DNA from: Dichetophora obliterata
Taxonomy: Eukaryota > Arthropoda > Insecta > Diptera > Sciomyzidae
Assembly: GCA_963920525.1 (NCBI GenBank)
Contig: OY986436.1
Span: 80,197,630 to 80,261,629, forward strand
Reading direction: 5' to 3'
Length of the DNA: 64,000 bases
The position numbers and the translations under genes were made by a program. Position 1 is the first letter of the stretch, and every line of letters starts with the position of its first letter. Shown here one piece after another: positions 20,968 through 30,123 of this stretch. Below the pieces are notes generated by a model, which saw only the letters and a list, made by a program, of their open reading frames with translations, searched no databases and was not told the origin of the DNA.

Positions 20968-21415
20968 TATACATATATATATTTAGATACCTGTCACGCC
21001 GCCATATGCCCGAGGAACAATTTCATATTTTGTGTCAATAAAGTAGCTGATATGTCCGGTGCCCATGTTGGTAAATGTCCAACCTCTGCACCGAAAGAAG
21101 TGCTAAGCCTGTGTTTCACTAAGTCAATTTCAATGACAACAATCACTGATGTCAGTAGGCATTTTGAACATATGACGTCAAATGCGTTTTCATTGAAACC
21201 CAAAAACTGACATAAAATCGAATGTCAAAGACTGACGTCGAATTTATAAGTCAATTGATTGCCATACTGTTTTCACTTTCGATGTTATTTGTGAAATGCC
21301 ATCGGTTTGTTCAGTTGTGCTTTTTTAATCAACAACAACAATATTCGAGATTGTTAGAAAATGTTTCTTTTTGGTGTAATTTATAAAATACTGTTGATTT
21401 TATTAGATTAATAAC

Positions 21416-21631
21416 AAAAGTGCACTTAAACAAAGATTATCACAGTGGCCGCTGTTGGTTCAAAAGACACCCTCGCCACGTTCTATCGCAAGATACGTGT
21501 TCAAGATTCGCGCAAATGACAAATTCCTGGCAAAGCGACCGCAACAACACGAATGCCGAAAATGCGTCCTGCAACAAATCCCTTGGAAGCAACACCGGCC
21601 ACTACGATAATCCCTGTTTAAGTGCACTTTT
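21416..21631. repeat. Small inverted-repeat element
   Basis: AAAAGTGCACTTAAACA at 21416 is inverted as GTTTAAGTGCACTTTT ending at 21631. The similarity extends inward (GATTATC / GATAATC). It is about 216 bp, non-coding, and inside the AGCCTG element. Confidence 0.5.
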
Positions 21632-21880
21632 CCTTTTAAACCAATTAAAATAACAATATTTAAATAATTTTGCCAGCAGTGAAGTGAAAAATAATTAAAA
21701 CAAAATTTTTTTGTAGGCAACAACTGACACAAAATGCCAACATGTTGGCATTTCGATTTTTCTTGTCATACAGCGATGTTTTGATTGACAAGCAAAATTC
21801 TATCTGTTCTCACTTATTTGTGATTTTATATGACAATCAGTGGTCATATATGACAACAAATGTAAATGACAATACGTTTC

Positions 21881-22091
21881 TGTTAGAAATCTAACAATGC
21901 GACTATAATAAGCATCCCTGTTCTTTTTCTTTTCTCTTTCTCCTTTTTTTCATACATAATCCTCATATGTTTATAATGCAACAGTATTATTTTTTTTTGG
22001 TTCCTTTGTATTTTCTGTACAACATTGAATTTCTTCTTAAATAAACTTGCAAACTGACAAGTCAGCAAAGTGCTCTTTTAATTTTTTAACA
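21881..22091 (+). repeat. Copia 1 5' LTR
   Basis: This 211-bp LTR begins with the perfect palindrome TGTTAGAAATCTAACA and ends in TTTTTTAACA. It contains a C/T-rich tract and AAATAAACTTGC as a possible polyadenylation region. Confidence 0.92.
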
Positions 22092-22109
22092 GGTTATGGG
22101 CCCAGACAC
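22092..22109 (+). other. Copia 1 primer binding site
   Basis: Directly after the LTR comes GGTTATGGGCCCAGACAC. In Drosophila copia the same GGTTATGGGCCCAG pairs with an internal half of initiator tRNA-Met rather than its 3' end (family knowledge). Confidence 0.75.
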
Positions 22110-22229
22110 ATTTCGTGCGGGTAAAAAACCAAAAATAAGTACTGTTTTTCAAAATTTAAAGTAAAGTAACGCAAGTAAATATATAATAAAAAAAAAACGC
22201 AAAAAGGTAATAAGTAAAGTTTTGCGTAA

Positions 22230-23813
22230 ATGGGTTCACTGTATCAAATCGACAAACTCGACGAAAAGAACTACGAAACATGGGCAATGCAAATGCGCAG
22301 CGTGCTCATCCATGCTGAGTTGTGGAAGGTCACATCGGGTGAGCTTGTAAAGCCGTCAGAATCAGATGAAATTGCTCCATGGACAACAAGTGACGAAAAG
22401 GCATTGGCGACGCTTTCGCTTTGTGTGAAGCCAACACAGCTGAACCACATAAGGAAGTGTAAGTCAGCTGCTGAAGCGTGGCAGCGTTTGAAAGAAGTAC
22501 ATCAACCAAAAGGTCCAGTGCGAAAGGTTGCTTTGTATAAGCAGTTTTTGAATCTACGTATGCGAGAAGGCGAATCAATTTCCAGCTACGTTAATTCGTT
22601 CTCATCACTAATTGACCAGTTAGTAGAGGTTGCTATTGAAGTCAATGACGAATTGGCTGTTATCATTCTGCTTTCAAGCCTACCAAAGCAGTATGAAACA
22701 TTTGTGGTAGCAATGGAAACCCGTGACGAGTTGCCCTCCTTGGATGTTATGAAGGTCAAACTTTTGGAAGATGGAGTGCGCAGAAATGACTCATCAAACA
22801 TTAAAACAAATAGCGAAAATGCTACATTTTCTGCAATGGCAGCATATGTAAGGAACAACAACAACAATTCGCCAAAAACTAACGTGAAAAGAGACAAGAA
22901 AAACATCACGTGTTTTTGCTGCGGTCAGCGCGGACATCTTGCGCGAAATTGTCAAGGGCGATTGTCAGCTAAAAAGTTTTCAAAGGAAACAACAATAGAA
23001 AATTCAAAAAATTTCACTATTCTAGCGGCTGCCGACACGCACAATTTAAAACAGGAAAATTGGTGTCTCGATAGCGGCGCTACGGCTCATATGTGTTGCG
23101 AGCGTGATTCGTTTATTTCGTTTGAGGAACATTTTGAAAAAATTGACCTTGCAGCAGAATACTCAGTTGAGGCCAAAGGTATTGGCAAGGTATTATTGCA
23201 AACTGAGTGTAAGTTAACTCTAAATGATGTGCTATACGTGCCAGATCTCCGTGCTAATTTTATTTCGCTAAGCAGAGCGATTAAAAAGGGCTTTACAGCG
23301 AAGTTTAACACTAATGGAGCTGAGATACGAGATGAAGATGGCGGTATGGTGCTGAGGGCAAAGGCAAACAGTGGCTTGTTTTTAGTTGAAACAAAATTTA
23401 ACAAATGCATGTTAGCAGCACAGCATGTGTCAGAAAAGTGGCACAATCGTTTTGGTCATTTAAATTATGACGATTTAAAGCGACTGTCCGACAGCAATAT
23501 GGTGCAGGGTATGGAGATGATTGCTAAAACAAGTAGCACTGACTGCATTACGTGCATGAAAAACAAAATATGCACGCTTAGATTTCCAAAGAAGAGTGAG
23601 CGCCGTGCAGAAAATATTCTGGACTTAATTCACACTGACGTGTGTGGACCGTTTTCAACACAGTCGCTTGGTGGGTCCAAATATTTTTTAACATTTATCG
23701 ACGATAAGTCGCGCCGTATTTTCGTATACTTTCTTAAGCACAAAAGTGAAGCGTTGCAATGTTTTGTTTCGTTCAAAAAAAAATGGTTGAATGTCAAATC
23801 AGTCGCAGGATAA
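22230..23813 (+). CDS. Copia 1 gag, protease and integrase start
   Basis: This open frame of 527 residues starts at an ATG 138 bp after the LTR. The N-terminal gag region (NYETWAMQMRSVL, the gag-pre motif) leads to one zinc knuckle CFCCGQRGHLARNC near residues 228-241. The aspartic protease site WCLDSGATAHM is near 278. The integrase HHCC region (HNRFGHLNYDDLKRL, CITCMKNK) and the first catalytic Asp (LIHTDVCGPF) follow. The frame is lost at an A9 run near 23777 and ends at 23813. gag would coat RNA, and the protease would cut the polyprotein. Confidence 0.92.
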   Translation: MGSLYQIDKLDEKNYETWAMQMRSVLIHAELWKVTSGELVKPSESDEIAPWTTSDEKALATLSLCVKPTQLNHIRKCKSAAEAWQRLKEVHQPKGPVRKVALYKQFLNLRMREGESISSYVNSFSSLIDQLVEVAIEVNDELAVIILLSSLPKQYETFVVAMETRDELPSLDVMKVKLLEDGVRRNDSSNIKTNSENATFSAMAAYVRNNNNNSPKTNVKRDKKNITCFCCGQRGHLARNCQGRLSAKKFSKETTIENSKNFTILAAADTHNLKQENWCLDSGATAHMCCERDSFISFEEHFEKIDLAAEYSVEAKGIGKVLLQTECKLTLNDVLYVPDLRANFISLSRAIKKGFTAKFNTNGAEIRDEDGGMVLRAKANSGLFLVETKFNKCMLAAQHVSEKWHNRFGHLNYDDLKRLSDSNMVQGMEMIAKTSSTDCITCMKNKICTLRFPKKSERRAENILDLIHTDVCGPFSTQSLGGSKYFLTFIDDKSRRIFVYFLKHKSEALQCFVSFKKKWLNVKSVAG

Positions 23814-24637
23814 AATGTTTAAGAAGCGACAATGGTCGTGAATTCGTCAACAAAGAATTCGACACTTTTTGCGACAACTATGGCATATTACGGCAGCTGA
23901 CTGTGCCATATACGCCTCAGCAGAACGGCGTAGCAGAGCGGGCGAATAGGACTCTTGTGGAGATGGCCAGGTGTATGTTATCATTTTCGGGCATGGCTGA
24001 AAGTTTATGGGCAGAAACCATTGCAACAGCAGCGTATATTCGTAACAGATCCCCAACAAAATCGCTGATAGGAGTGACACCGTATGAAGCGTGGACGCAA
24101 CGAAAGCCTAGCGTTGCTCATATGCGTACTTTCGGATCAACAGCAGTAGCACTTGATAAAGCCAGTCACAAAAAGTTTAAACCAAAAGGCAAAGAGTACG
24201 TCATGGTGGGCTATTCCCTAACGGCTAAGGCATATAGACTGTATGATGCAGAAACAAAGCAAGTAATCGAGCGGCGTGATGTTTTATTTCAAGAGCCGAT
24301 AAAACAAGGAGGAGCTCAATCTGACGAAGTGGACTTGCAAGATTTATTATCTATCGGGAATAGATCACGAAGTGAAAGCGTATGCCATAGCGAAACCATA
24401 AAATGCGATGACGACGAAAATGATTATGTCGGCGGAGAAGGCGAAACCAACGCTAATGATATTGATCAAAGTGTTGATAACCAAACTCTCTTTGAGGGGT
24501 TCACCGATAGCACCACAGACAGTGAGCAGCAAGAAGGTAGCGACAATTATGCAAGTGCCGATGAACGCAAAGAGGTGATCAACGAATCAGGCAGGCCTAG
24601 ACTTGAAAGATCGTGTAAAAAAAATGCAACAGCCTGA
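23759..24637 (+). CDS. Copia 1 integrase, second frame
   Basis: It continues the integrase core after the A9 frameshift. Visible are the second catalytic Asp (CLRSDNGREF) and the Glu region QQNGVAERANRTLVEMARCML, then the copia integrase C-terminal blocks AAYIRNRSP, TPYEAW and HMRTFGS. A Ser/Asp-rich linker leads to RT. The frame ends at 24637 after an indel in the A8 run near 24620. Confidence 0.9.
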   Translation: MFCFVQKKMVECQISRRIKCLRSDNGREFVNKEFDTFCDNYGILRQLTVPYTPQQNGVAERANRTLVEMARCMLSFSGMAESLWAETIATAAYIRNRSPTKSLIGVTPYEAWTQRKPSVAHMRTFGSTAVALDKASHKKFKPKGKEYVMVGYSLTAKAYRLYDAETKQVIERRDVLFQEPIKQGGAQSDEVDLQDLLSIGNRSRSESVCHSETIKCDDDENDYVGGEGETNANDIDQSVDNQTLFEGFTDSTTDSEQQEGSDNYASADERKEVINESGRPRLERSCKKNATA

Positions 24638-24681
24638 ATGTTATTAAGCATCATGTAATCCCGCAAACATACGATGAGGCT

Positions 24682-25854
24682 GTGACGAGTAACCATGCAG
24701 ACTTGTGGCAAAAGGCCATGAAGAGTGAATACGATGCACTTTATCATAATTCAACTTGGACTTTGACCGATTTACCAGTAAATGGACGTGCTATTGGCTG
24801 CAAATGGGTGTTCAGTCATAAGAAGGACGCAAGTGGCCATATTGAGCGTTACAAGGCTCGTTTAGTTGCTAAAGGGTGCTCGCAGCGTTTCGGCATCGAT
24901 TATGTTGAAACCTTTTCACCAGTTTGTCGTTTTGAGACAATACGGATGGTCATAGCTATGGCCGTCGAAATGCAAATGTTTACACATCAAATGGACGTAT
25001 GTACAGCGTACCTAAATAGCGAGCTGAGTGATACGGTATATATGAAGCAGCCAGAAGGTTATACCGATCGAAACCACCCTAATAAAGTGCTTCGTCTCAA
25101 TAAAGCTATATATGGGTTGAAGCAATCGGGAAGAGAATGGAACGTCAAGCTAGATGCGTCACTCAAACATCTTGGTTTCCTTCCATGTGCCAACGAACCA
25201 TGCTTGTACCGGCGGAACCAAGGTAAATTGTCTGTAATATTGGTATATGTTGATGATTTAATTATAGCATGCCAATCGAAATCCGAGCTGATGAAAATAA
25301 AAGATGAGATTGCAAATAGGTTCGAATGCGTGGATAGTCCACTCGAATTATTTCTTGGCATGAGGGTGCAGCGTGATGGTGATACAGGCAGCATTAGAAT
25401 TGATCAGTCGACCTTCATCAGGGAGCTTCTTGAGCGGCATGGCATGGTTAATTGTAGAAGTGCAGCAACACCGTTGGATGCTGGTTTTCAGGTGGCATGT
25501 AATAAAGAAAATTGTGGTACTGTAGATGCAAAATTGTACCAATCAGCTGTGGGTGTTTTAACGTGGCTAGCACTTACAACAAGACCCGATATTTTGCATT
25601 CGGTTATAAAGCTGGCGCAGCGCAACACAAATCCACATACCGAGCATATGGCTGGTGTCAAGCACTTGCTGCGATACTTGGCATCTACCGTGGACATGAA
25701 GCTGCATTATCAATCAACGGGCGAACCACTCAAGGGCTTTGCCGATGCAGACTGGGGTGGTGATAAGAGCGATCGCAAATCGTATTCAGGCTACGTATTC
25801 TTTATGGTGGTCCTATATCTTGGAAGTCTCAGAAGCAAAGTTCCGTTTCGTTGA
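24682..25854 (+). CDS. Copia 1 reverse transcriptase
   Basis: A Ty1/Copia RT of 390 residues. It starts with WQKAMKSEYDAL and GCKWVFSHKKD, followed by VETFSPVCRFETIR, MDVCTAYLNSEL (motif A), LNKAIYGLKQSGREW and the catalytic YVDDLIIA (motif C). ELFLGMRV and TRPDILHSV follow, then the RNase H start (FADADWGGDKSDRKSYSGY). The ATG used by the frame is internal; the true polyprotein runs through from gag. It ends at 25854 because of a one-base loss in a T-run near 25800. Confidence 0.92.
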   Translation: MTSNHADLWQKAMKSEYDALYHNSTWTLTDLPVNGRAIGCKWVFSHKKDASGHIERYKARLVAKGCSQRFGIDYVETFSPVCRFETIRMVIAMAVEMQMFTHQMDVCTAYLNSELSDTVYMKQPEGYTDRNHPNKVLRLNKAIYGLKQSGREWNVKLDASLKHLGFLPCANEPCLYRRNQGKLSVILVYVDDLIIACQSKSELMKIKDEIANRFECVDSPLELFLGMRVQRDGDTGSIRIDQSTFIRELLERHGMVNCRSAATPLDAGFQVACNKENCGTVDAKLYQSAVGVLTWLALTTRPDILHSVIKLAQRNTNPHTEHMAGVKHLLRYLASTVDMKLHYQSTGEPLKGFADADWGGDKSDRKSYSGYVFFMVVLYLGSLRSKVPFR

Positions 25855-26189
25855 GCAGTTCTGAAGCGGAATATATCGCACTGTGTACAGCTGTAAAAGA
25901 GGCGATATTTTTGAGACGTTTACTGCGCGAAATTGGTGTCATAGATGGAGGCACTGCAACTGTGGTATACGGCGACAATCTAAGCGCACAACAACTGTCT
26001 AAAAATCCAGTCTACCACGACAGTAGCAAACACATCGACATAAAGTTCCATTTCGTTAGAGAAATGATTAAGAACGGAGACGTTGAGCTAAAATATATGT
26101 CTACAGACAATATGATTGCTGATATTCTTACAAAAAATTTGTTAAAAGCAAAGCATTTTAATTTCGTAAAGTCACTAAATTTGAATTAA
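25851..26189 (+). CDS. Copia 1 RNase H
   Basis: The last segment of pol carries SSSEAEYIAL, VYGDNLSAQQL and the HIDIKFHFVREM block, ending at TAA 44 bp before the 3' LTR. These are typical copia RNase H motifs. It is separated from RT by one frameshift. Confidence 0.9.
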   Translation: MSSSEAEYIALCTAVKEAIFLRRLLREIGVIDGGTATVVYGDNLSAQQLSKNPVYHDSSKHIDIKFHFVREMIKNGDVELKYMSTDNMIADILTKNLLKAKHFNFVKSLNLN

Positions 26190-26220
26190 AGTTTTATTTT
26201 TGATAAATGTAACATAGTCA

Positions 26221-26233
26221 CATTGAGGAAGAG
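26221..26233 (+). other. Copia 1 polypurine tract
   Basis: GAGGAAGAG lies immediately before the 3' LTR and is the likely plus-strand primer. Confidence 0.6.
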
Positions 26234-26440
26234 TGTTAGAAATCTAACAATGCGACTATAATAAGCATCCCTGTTCTTTTTCTTTTCTCCTTTTTTTCAT
26301 ACATAATCCTCACATGTTTCTAATGCAACAGTATTATTATTTTTTTTGGTTCCTTTGTATTTTCTGTACAACATTGAATTTCTTCTTAAATAAACTTGCA
26401 AACTGACAAGTCAGCAAAGTGCTCTTTTAATTTTTTAACA
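26234..26440 (+). repeat. Copia 1 3' LTR
   Basis: A 207-bp LTR matching the 5' LTR except for a 6-bp gap and a handful of substitutions. Confidence 0.92.
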
Positions 26441-26787
26441 GTTTCCATTAGATTGACAACATTTGTGATTGAAAACTGACCTAGTGAAAACCAGGCTCTA
26501 GTTCTGAAACGCCTAGGGCAGGCGCAATGTACGAACGACTTTTTTTCATACATAATCCTCACATGTTTCTAATGCAACAGTATTATTATTTTTTTTGGTT
26601 CCTTTGTATTTTCTGTACAACATTGAATTTCTTCTTAAATAAACTTGCAAACTGACAAGTCAGCAAAGTGCTCTTTTAATTTTTTAACAGTTTCCATTAG
26701 ATTGACAACATTTGTGATTGAAAACTGACCTAGTGAAAACCAGGCTCTAGTTCTGAAACGCCTAGGGCAGGCGCAATGTACGAACGA
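26290..26787 (+). repeat. 249-bp tandem duplication over the Copia 1 3' border
   Basis: 26290-26538 and 26539-26787 look identical at a 249-bp offset. The unit holds the last 150 bp of the LTR, the target flank, the right TIR of the AGCCTG element and CGCAATGTACGAACGA. It arose after Copia 1 inserted, or is an assembly artefact. Confidence 0.75.
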
Positions 26788-26811
26788 AGACCGAATCGGG
26801 GCACTCGTCAG

Positions 26812-27976
26812 TAGGGATGCAACATCGTTCTTAAAAACATCGATGTTTGGAATCGATGTTTGGAAACATCGATGTTCACTTGACAATTTCGATGTTTAAA
26901 AACATCGTTAATGAGACCGATATATCGATGTTTTGACGATGTTTTTATTTTTGTATTAGGCCTAAAATTGGATTCTAAAAATATTAATATAATTTTTAGA
27001 GATTACATATTTTTTATTTGCACTCTATTATAAAATATGAAAGAAAGAATAATTTCTTACAATGTATGGACGTAGAAAAATTTACAAAAACAAAATTTGA
27101 AAAAAAGGAATCGACAAAATTTCTGTATTTTGTGTGAAAAATTTCTTTTTTTGCCATTTTTCTTTCGACCTCAAAAAACGGTTTTTTTTTTGTTCATACA
27201 AAACACAGTTTTTTTATTTATACAGTATATTAATATGGTTTTTTTTTTCTAAATTTTGTGAGAAAAAATATCTTATTAGTTTTGTAAGCTTTGTTGTGTT
27301 TGTTTTTGAATTAAGGATTTTTTTTTTTTATTTTTGCCGACCTCAAAATTAGGCTTTATATCAAAAATGAGCATCGATGGCTTCAAACGATGTTTTTCGG
27401 TGGTAAACTTCGATAGTTTTGTTTCAATACTTATCCTTACTTTATAGCACAGGCTATCTGCTGGCATCACTTGTTTGCACCAGCAGGATGGTGTCTTATA
27501 CCTATAGACTACCTGCCAAAATAAAATCTATATCACATAGAAAACATGTTTTCCCATTTCATAAATTTAAAACATTTATTTGTTGGAGTTTATCAATTTT
27601 AAGTGTTCGCTGGGTACAGATATAGCATTCCAATCTTCGGCAGTTTTGAAAATAGAGATTTCATGTCATCCCAAATTTCGATCGCATCTTTTTTTATTGG
27701 GGTAATAGGAGACTACAGGTACATCTGCACTTCTGTTTTGCTTACATTTGCTATTGAATATGCATCAGAATATTTATTTTTGTGTCTATATTTCCAGATG
27801 TCAAATTGTGAATCGGCTAAAAATGTGCAAACGATATCGATGTTTTTCCTTTTCAGACCGATGTATCGACGATGTATCGACGATGTATCGCTCATAAGAA
27901 CATAGATGTTGACATCGATTTTTATGAACGATATATCGTCCATGACAATACTATCGATGCATCGTTTGCATCCCTA
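26812..27976. mobile_element. hAT-like non-autonomous element with ATCGATG repeats
   Basis: The ends are TAGGGATGCAA (left) and its inverse TTGCATCCCTA (right). Both are flanked by the perfect 8-bp duplication CTCGTCAG (26804-26811 and 27977-27984). Near both ends are clusters of AACATCGATGTTT-like and ACGATGTATCG words, as in hAT subterminal transposase sites. The 1165-bp interior is AT-rich with no transposase. Confidence 0.85.
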
Positions 27977-28165
27977 CTCGTCAGCTTCTTGTGCCTGAAT
28001 ACAGGCACTCGTTTTTGAGCAATTTATTGACATCATACAGACTTACTACGGTACTATTTCAGGTGGCTTTCGAGGTACTTGTTGGGTGTGCTTCGGGTAC
28101 ATTATAGTTAATAGCTCTCACCGTCCGCGAATCGAATAGAAAACAAGTAAAGTTCACCAAGGTAG

Positions 28166-28312
28166 TATCACCATTCACGAACTTCACAAATGTGATTGAA
28201 CTCAAACGTCAAAAACAGACGAATACAAATATTGGTAGAATCACTGTTCGCGAATTTTACAAATGTGATTCGACTTTAAAGTCAAATACAGACGAATAGA
28301 AATATTTGGTGA
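28166..28312 (+). repeat. Two-copy tandem repeat of about 75 bp
   Basis: TTCACAAATGTGATTGAACT and TTTACAAATGTGATTCGACT, each followed by CAGACGAATA and AAATATT-GGT, lie about 75 bp apart. No function is evident. Confidence 0.6.
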
Positions 28313-28732
28313 GTAGCCGGTTGTAATAGAAGGTTGTAACAGATTTCAATTAAAATCAAAAAATAAAATAAGAAAACAGTAATTAACTAACATTCTTTTA
28401 AGTGTTTGGTTTTGATTTAAAAGAAATTACACTGGCGAGCAATGGAACTAACTCACATATTTTTTTTTCATTCAAATGCTATTTTCTTCCACTAATTTAG
28501 ATTTTCAGTAAAGATTTCAATGTCATATAAAAGCTTGTAAAATTAGCATATTCCATAGCTTGTAAAATTAGCATAGTTCATTTTTTGTTGACTTGACAAT
28601 GACTAACTAAAACAGTGTGATACAATTTTTTCAAATTTTCTACTCTAGTAATTTTGAGAAAAAGATGCAAAAAATCTATACAGGCTTTGTAAAAATTGTG
28701 ATTATATAAGATTTAATGTTCGTAAATCGAAA
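28313..28732. other. Upstream part of the Tc1-like remnant, no gene
   Basis: AT-rich. It includes a repeated GCTTGTAAAATTAGCATA word (28532 and 28557). Confidence 0.4.
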
Positions 28733-28990
28733 ATGGACACAACAAAAACTGAAGCAGCTCAAATAGTAACATTCTTGCAACAAGGCTTTAGTCAGCGCTA
28801 TGTTGCTTGCGAATTGCACTATATCCAATCTTCGGTATCTAGAGTCTACCGAAGATACCAGGAAACCGGTTGCTTTTGTCGTAGACCAGGATCAAGTGGA
28901 CAACGCGCTACTTCTGCAAGAGATGACCGATTTATCGTCACATCAAGCTTAAGAAATCGCCATGCCACCGGCGTAAGCATCCAGAAATAA
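28733..28990 (+). pseudogene. Tc1-like transposase, N-terminal piece
   Basis: An open frame of 85 residues with two helix-turn-helix-like DNA-binding segments (IVTFLQQGFSQRYVACELHY and VSRVYRRYQETG). A GRPR-like basic linker (CRRPGSSGQRATSARDDRFI) and the start of the second HTH (RNRHATGVS) follow. This matches the N-terminus of Tc1-group transposases. The catalytic domain is missing. After 28990 the sequence changes to a Gypsy integrase, so the gene was cut by that element or a deletion. A possible element start is TA/CACTGGCGAGCAATGG at about 28429. Confidence 0.7.
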
Positions 28991-28999
28991 CAAAATATA

Positions 29000-29840
29000 C
29001 TAAGGAGAAAATGTGTGTGACGAATACACCAACAACATCATTTGAAACAGTAACAATGGACATAGTTGGACCAATGAGACCCTCTAATGGATACCGTTAT
29101 ATTCTAACAATACAATGTGAATTGACAAAATATTTAGCTGCAATTCCTTTAGAAGACAAAACAGCGATTTCTGTCGCAAAAGCTATTGTAAAAATTCATT
29201 CTTAAACATGGATGTTTTAAAATACTAAAAACAGATAAAGGAACGGAATTTACAAATGCATTACTACAAAACATATGTAAAGAATTAAACATAGAAAAAA
29301 GAACGTCAACACCATATCACCATGAAACTGTCGGAACAGTTGAAAGAAATCATAGGGTATTGAATGAATATTTAAGAGGAATGCAAGAGAATGATAACTG
29401 GTCAACTTTACTACCGTACTACACTTATTGTTACAACACAACTCCACACTCAACAACAACATATTCTCATTTGAATTAGTATATGGAAAAATTTGCACGC
29501 TACCTGGTGAGATTTGGAACAACAACAAAAAACTATATAACTTAGAAGATTATTTGACAGAATTAAAGATTAAATTAAAGTACGCACATAACAAAGCTAA
29601 ATAATATTTAGAGAAACATAAAATAGATATATCAAATAAAGAAAATAAGGCAAGAAAACACAAATTTAATGTAGGAGATCTAGTATATTTATAAGTAGGA
29701 AATAAGAAAAAGTTTGATAGACCATTTAAGGGACCATATGAAATAATTGAGAGAAAAGGACCAAATAGTGTAATAAAATTAGATAACAAAACATCTGAAG
29801 TTCATAATAATAACATAGTATTGTCAAGAACATTAAGTTA
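29000..29840 (+). pseudogene. Gypsy integrase (third Gypsy remnant)
   Basis: Frame 29011-29205 carries the core start (VTMDIVGPMRPSNGYRYILT). A frameshift near 29200 leads to LKTDKGTEFTNALLQNI and STPYHHETVGTVERNHR (second Asp and Glu of the DDE triad) up to about 29480. Later blocks (HKFNVGDLVYL, FKGPYEIIERKGPNSVIKL) form the C-terminal GPY/F domain, ending near 29840. In-frame stops occur at about 29478, 29602 and 29693. Only integrase is left, and RT and gag are missing upstream. It would integrate element DNA but is dead. Confidence 0.8.
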
Positions 29841-30123
29841 AAATAAACATAATAATCACTGTTTAAATATAAGAATTAAAAAAAAAAAATACTTACTATT
29901 CACATCTAGAAAGAAATAATTAAATTAAAATCACCTTCAAAATAATCTTTATTCATATTCAAGAATTATAAATAAACATTATTCTTTTTGAAAAGGGGAA
30001 GGATGTAGTGCACATGTGGCTAGCACTAACCTACCTCAACAATAACATAAACACACAACGCTAAAAACGCTCTACGTTAGTCTCACTGCATACCTGCAGC
30101 GAAACCAAAGCATGAAGCGCAAG

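Larger units (their letters stand above)
21881..26440 (+). mobile_element. Copia-type LTR retrotransposon (Copia 1), complete
   Basis: The 5' LTR (21881-22091) and 3' LTR (26234-26440) are almost identical, differing by a 6-bp indel and a few bases. Both start TGTTAGAAATCTAACA and end TTTTTTAACA. A 5-bp target duplication GTTTC flanks the element (21876-21880 and 26441-26445). gag-pol reads left to right as protease, integrase, RT, RNase H, the copia order. Length is 4560 bp. The LTR similarity points to a recent insertion. The gag-pol frame is broken three times, each time at or near a short homopolymer. Confidence 0.95.
21106..26747. mobile_element. TIR element (AGCCTG ends) that received Copia 1
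   Basis: The left end reads AGCCTGTGTTTCACTAAGTC and the inverted right end GAGCCTGGTTTTCACTAGGT, an imperfect TIR of about 30-40 bp. The dinucleotide TA precedes the left end (21104-21105) and follows the right end (26748-26749). Comparison with the empty repeat copy at 33110 shows that DNA between these points is an insertion. Without Copia 1 it is under 1 kb and has no transposase, so it is MITE-like. Confidence 0.6.
21003..28110 (+). repeat. Unnamed interspersed repeat, copy split by two transposons
   Basis: Three blocks (21003-21105, about 26748-26811 and 27977-28110) are collinear with an uninterrupted inverted copy at 32930-33205. Shared words include CATATTTTGTGTCAATAAAG, TCTGCACCGAAAGAAGTGCT, GCGCAATGTACGAACGAAGA and GGTACTATTTCAGGTG. 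The gaps are filled by the TIR element with Copia 1 and by the hAT at 26812. The class of this repeat is unknown; no coding is seen. Confidence 0.65.
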
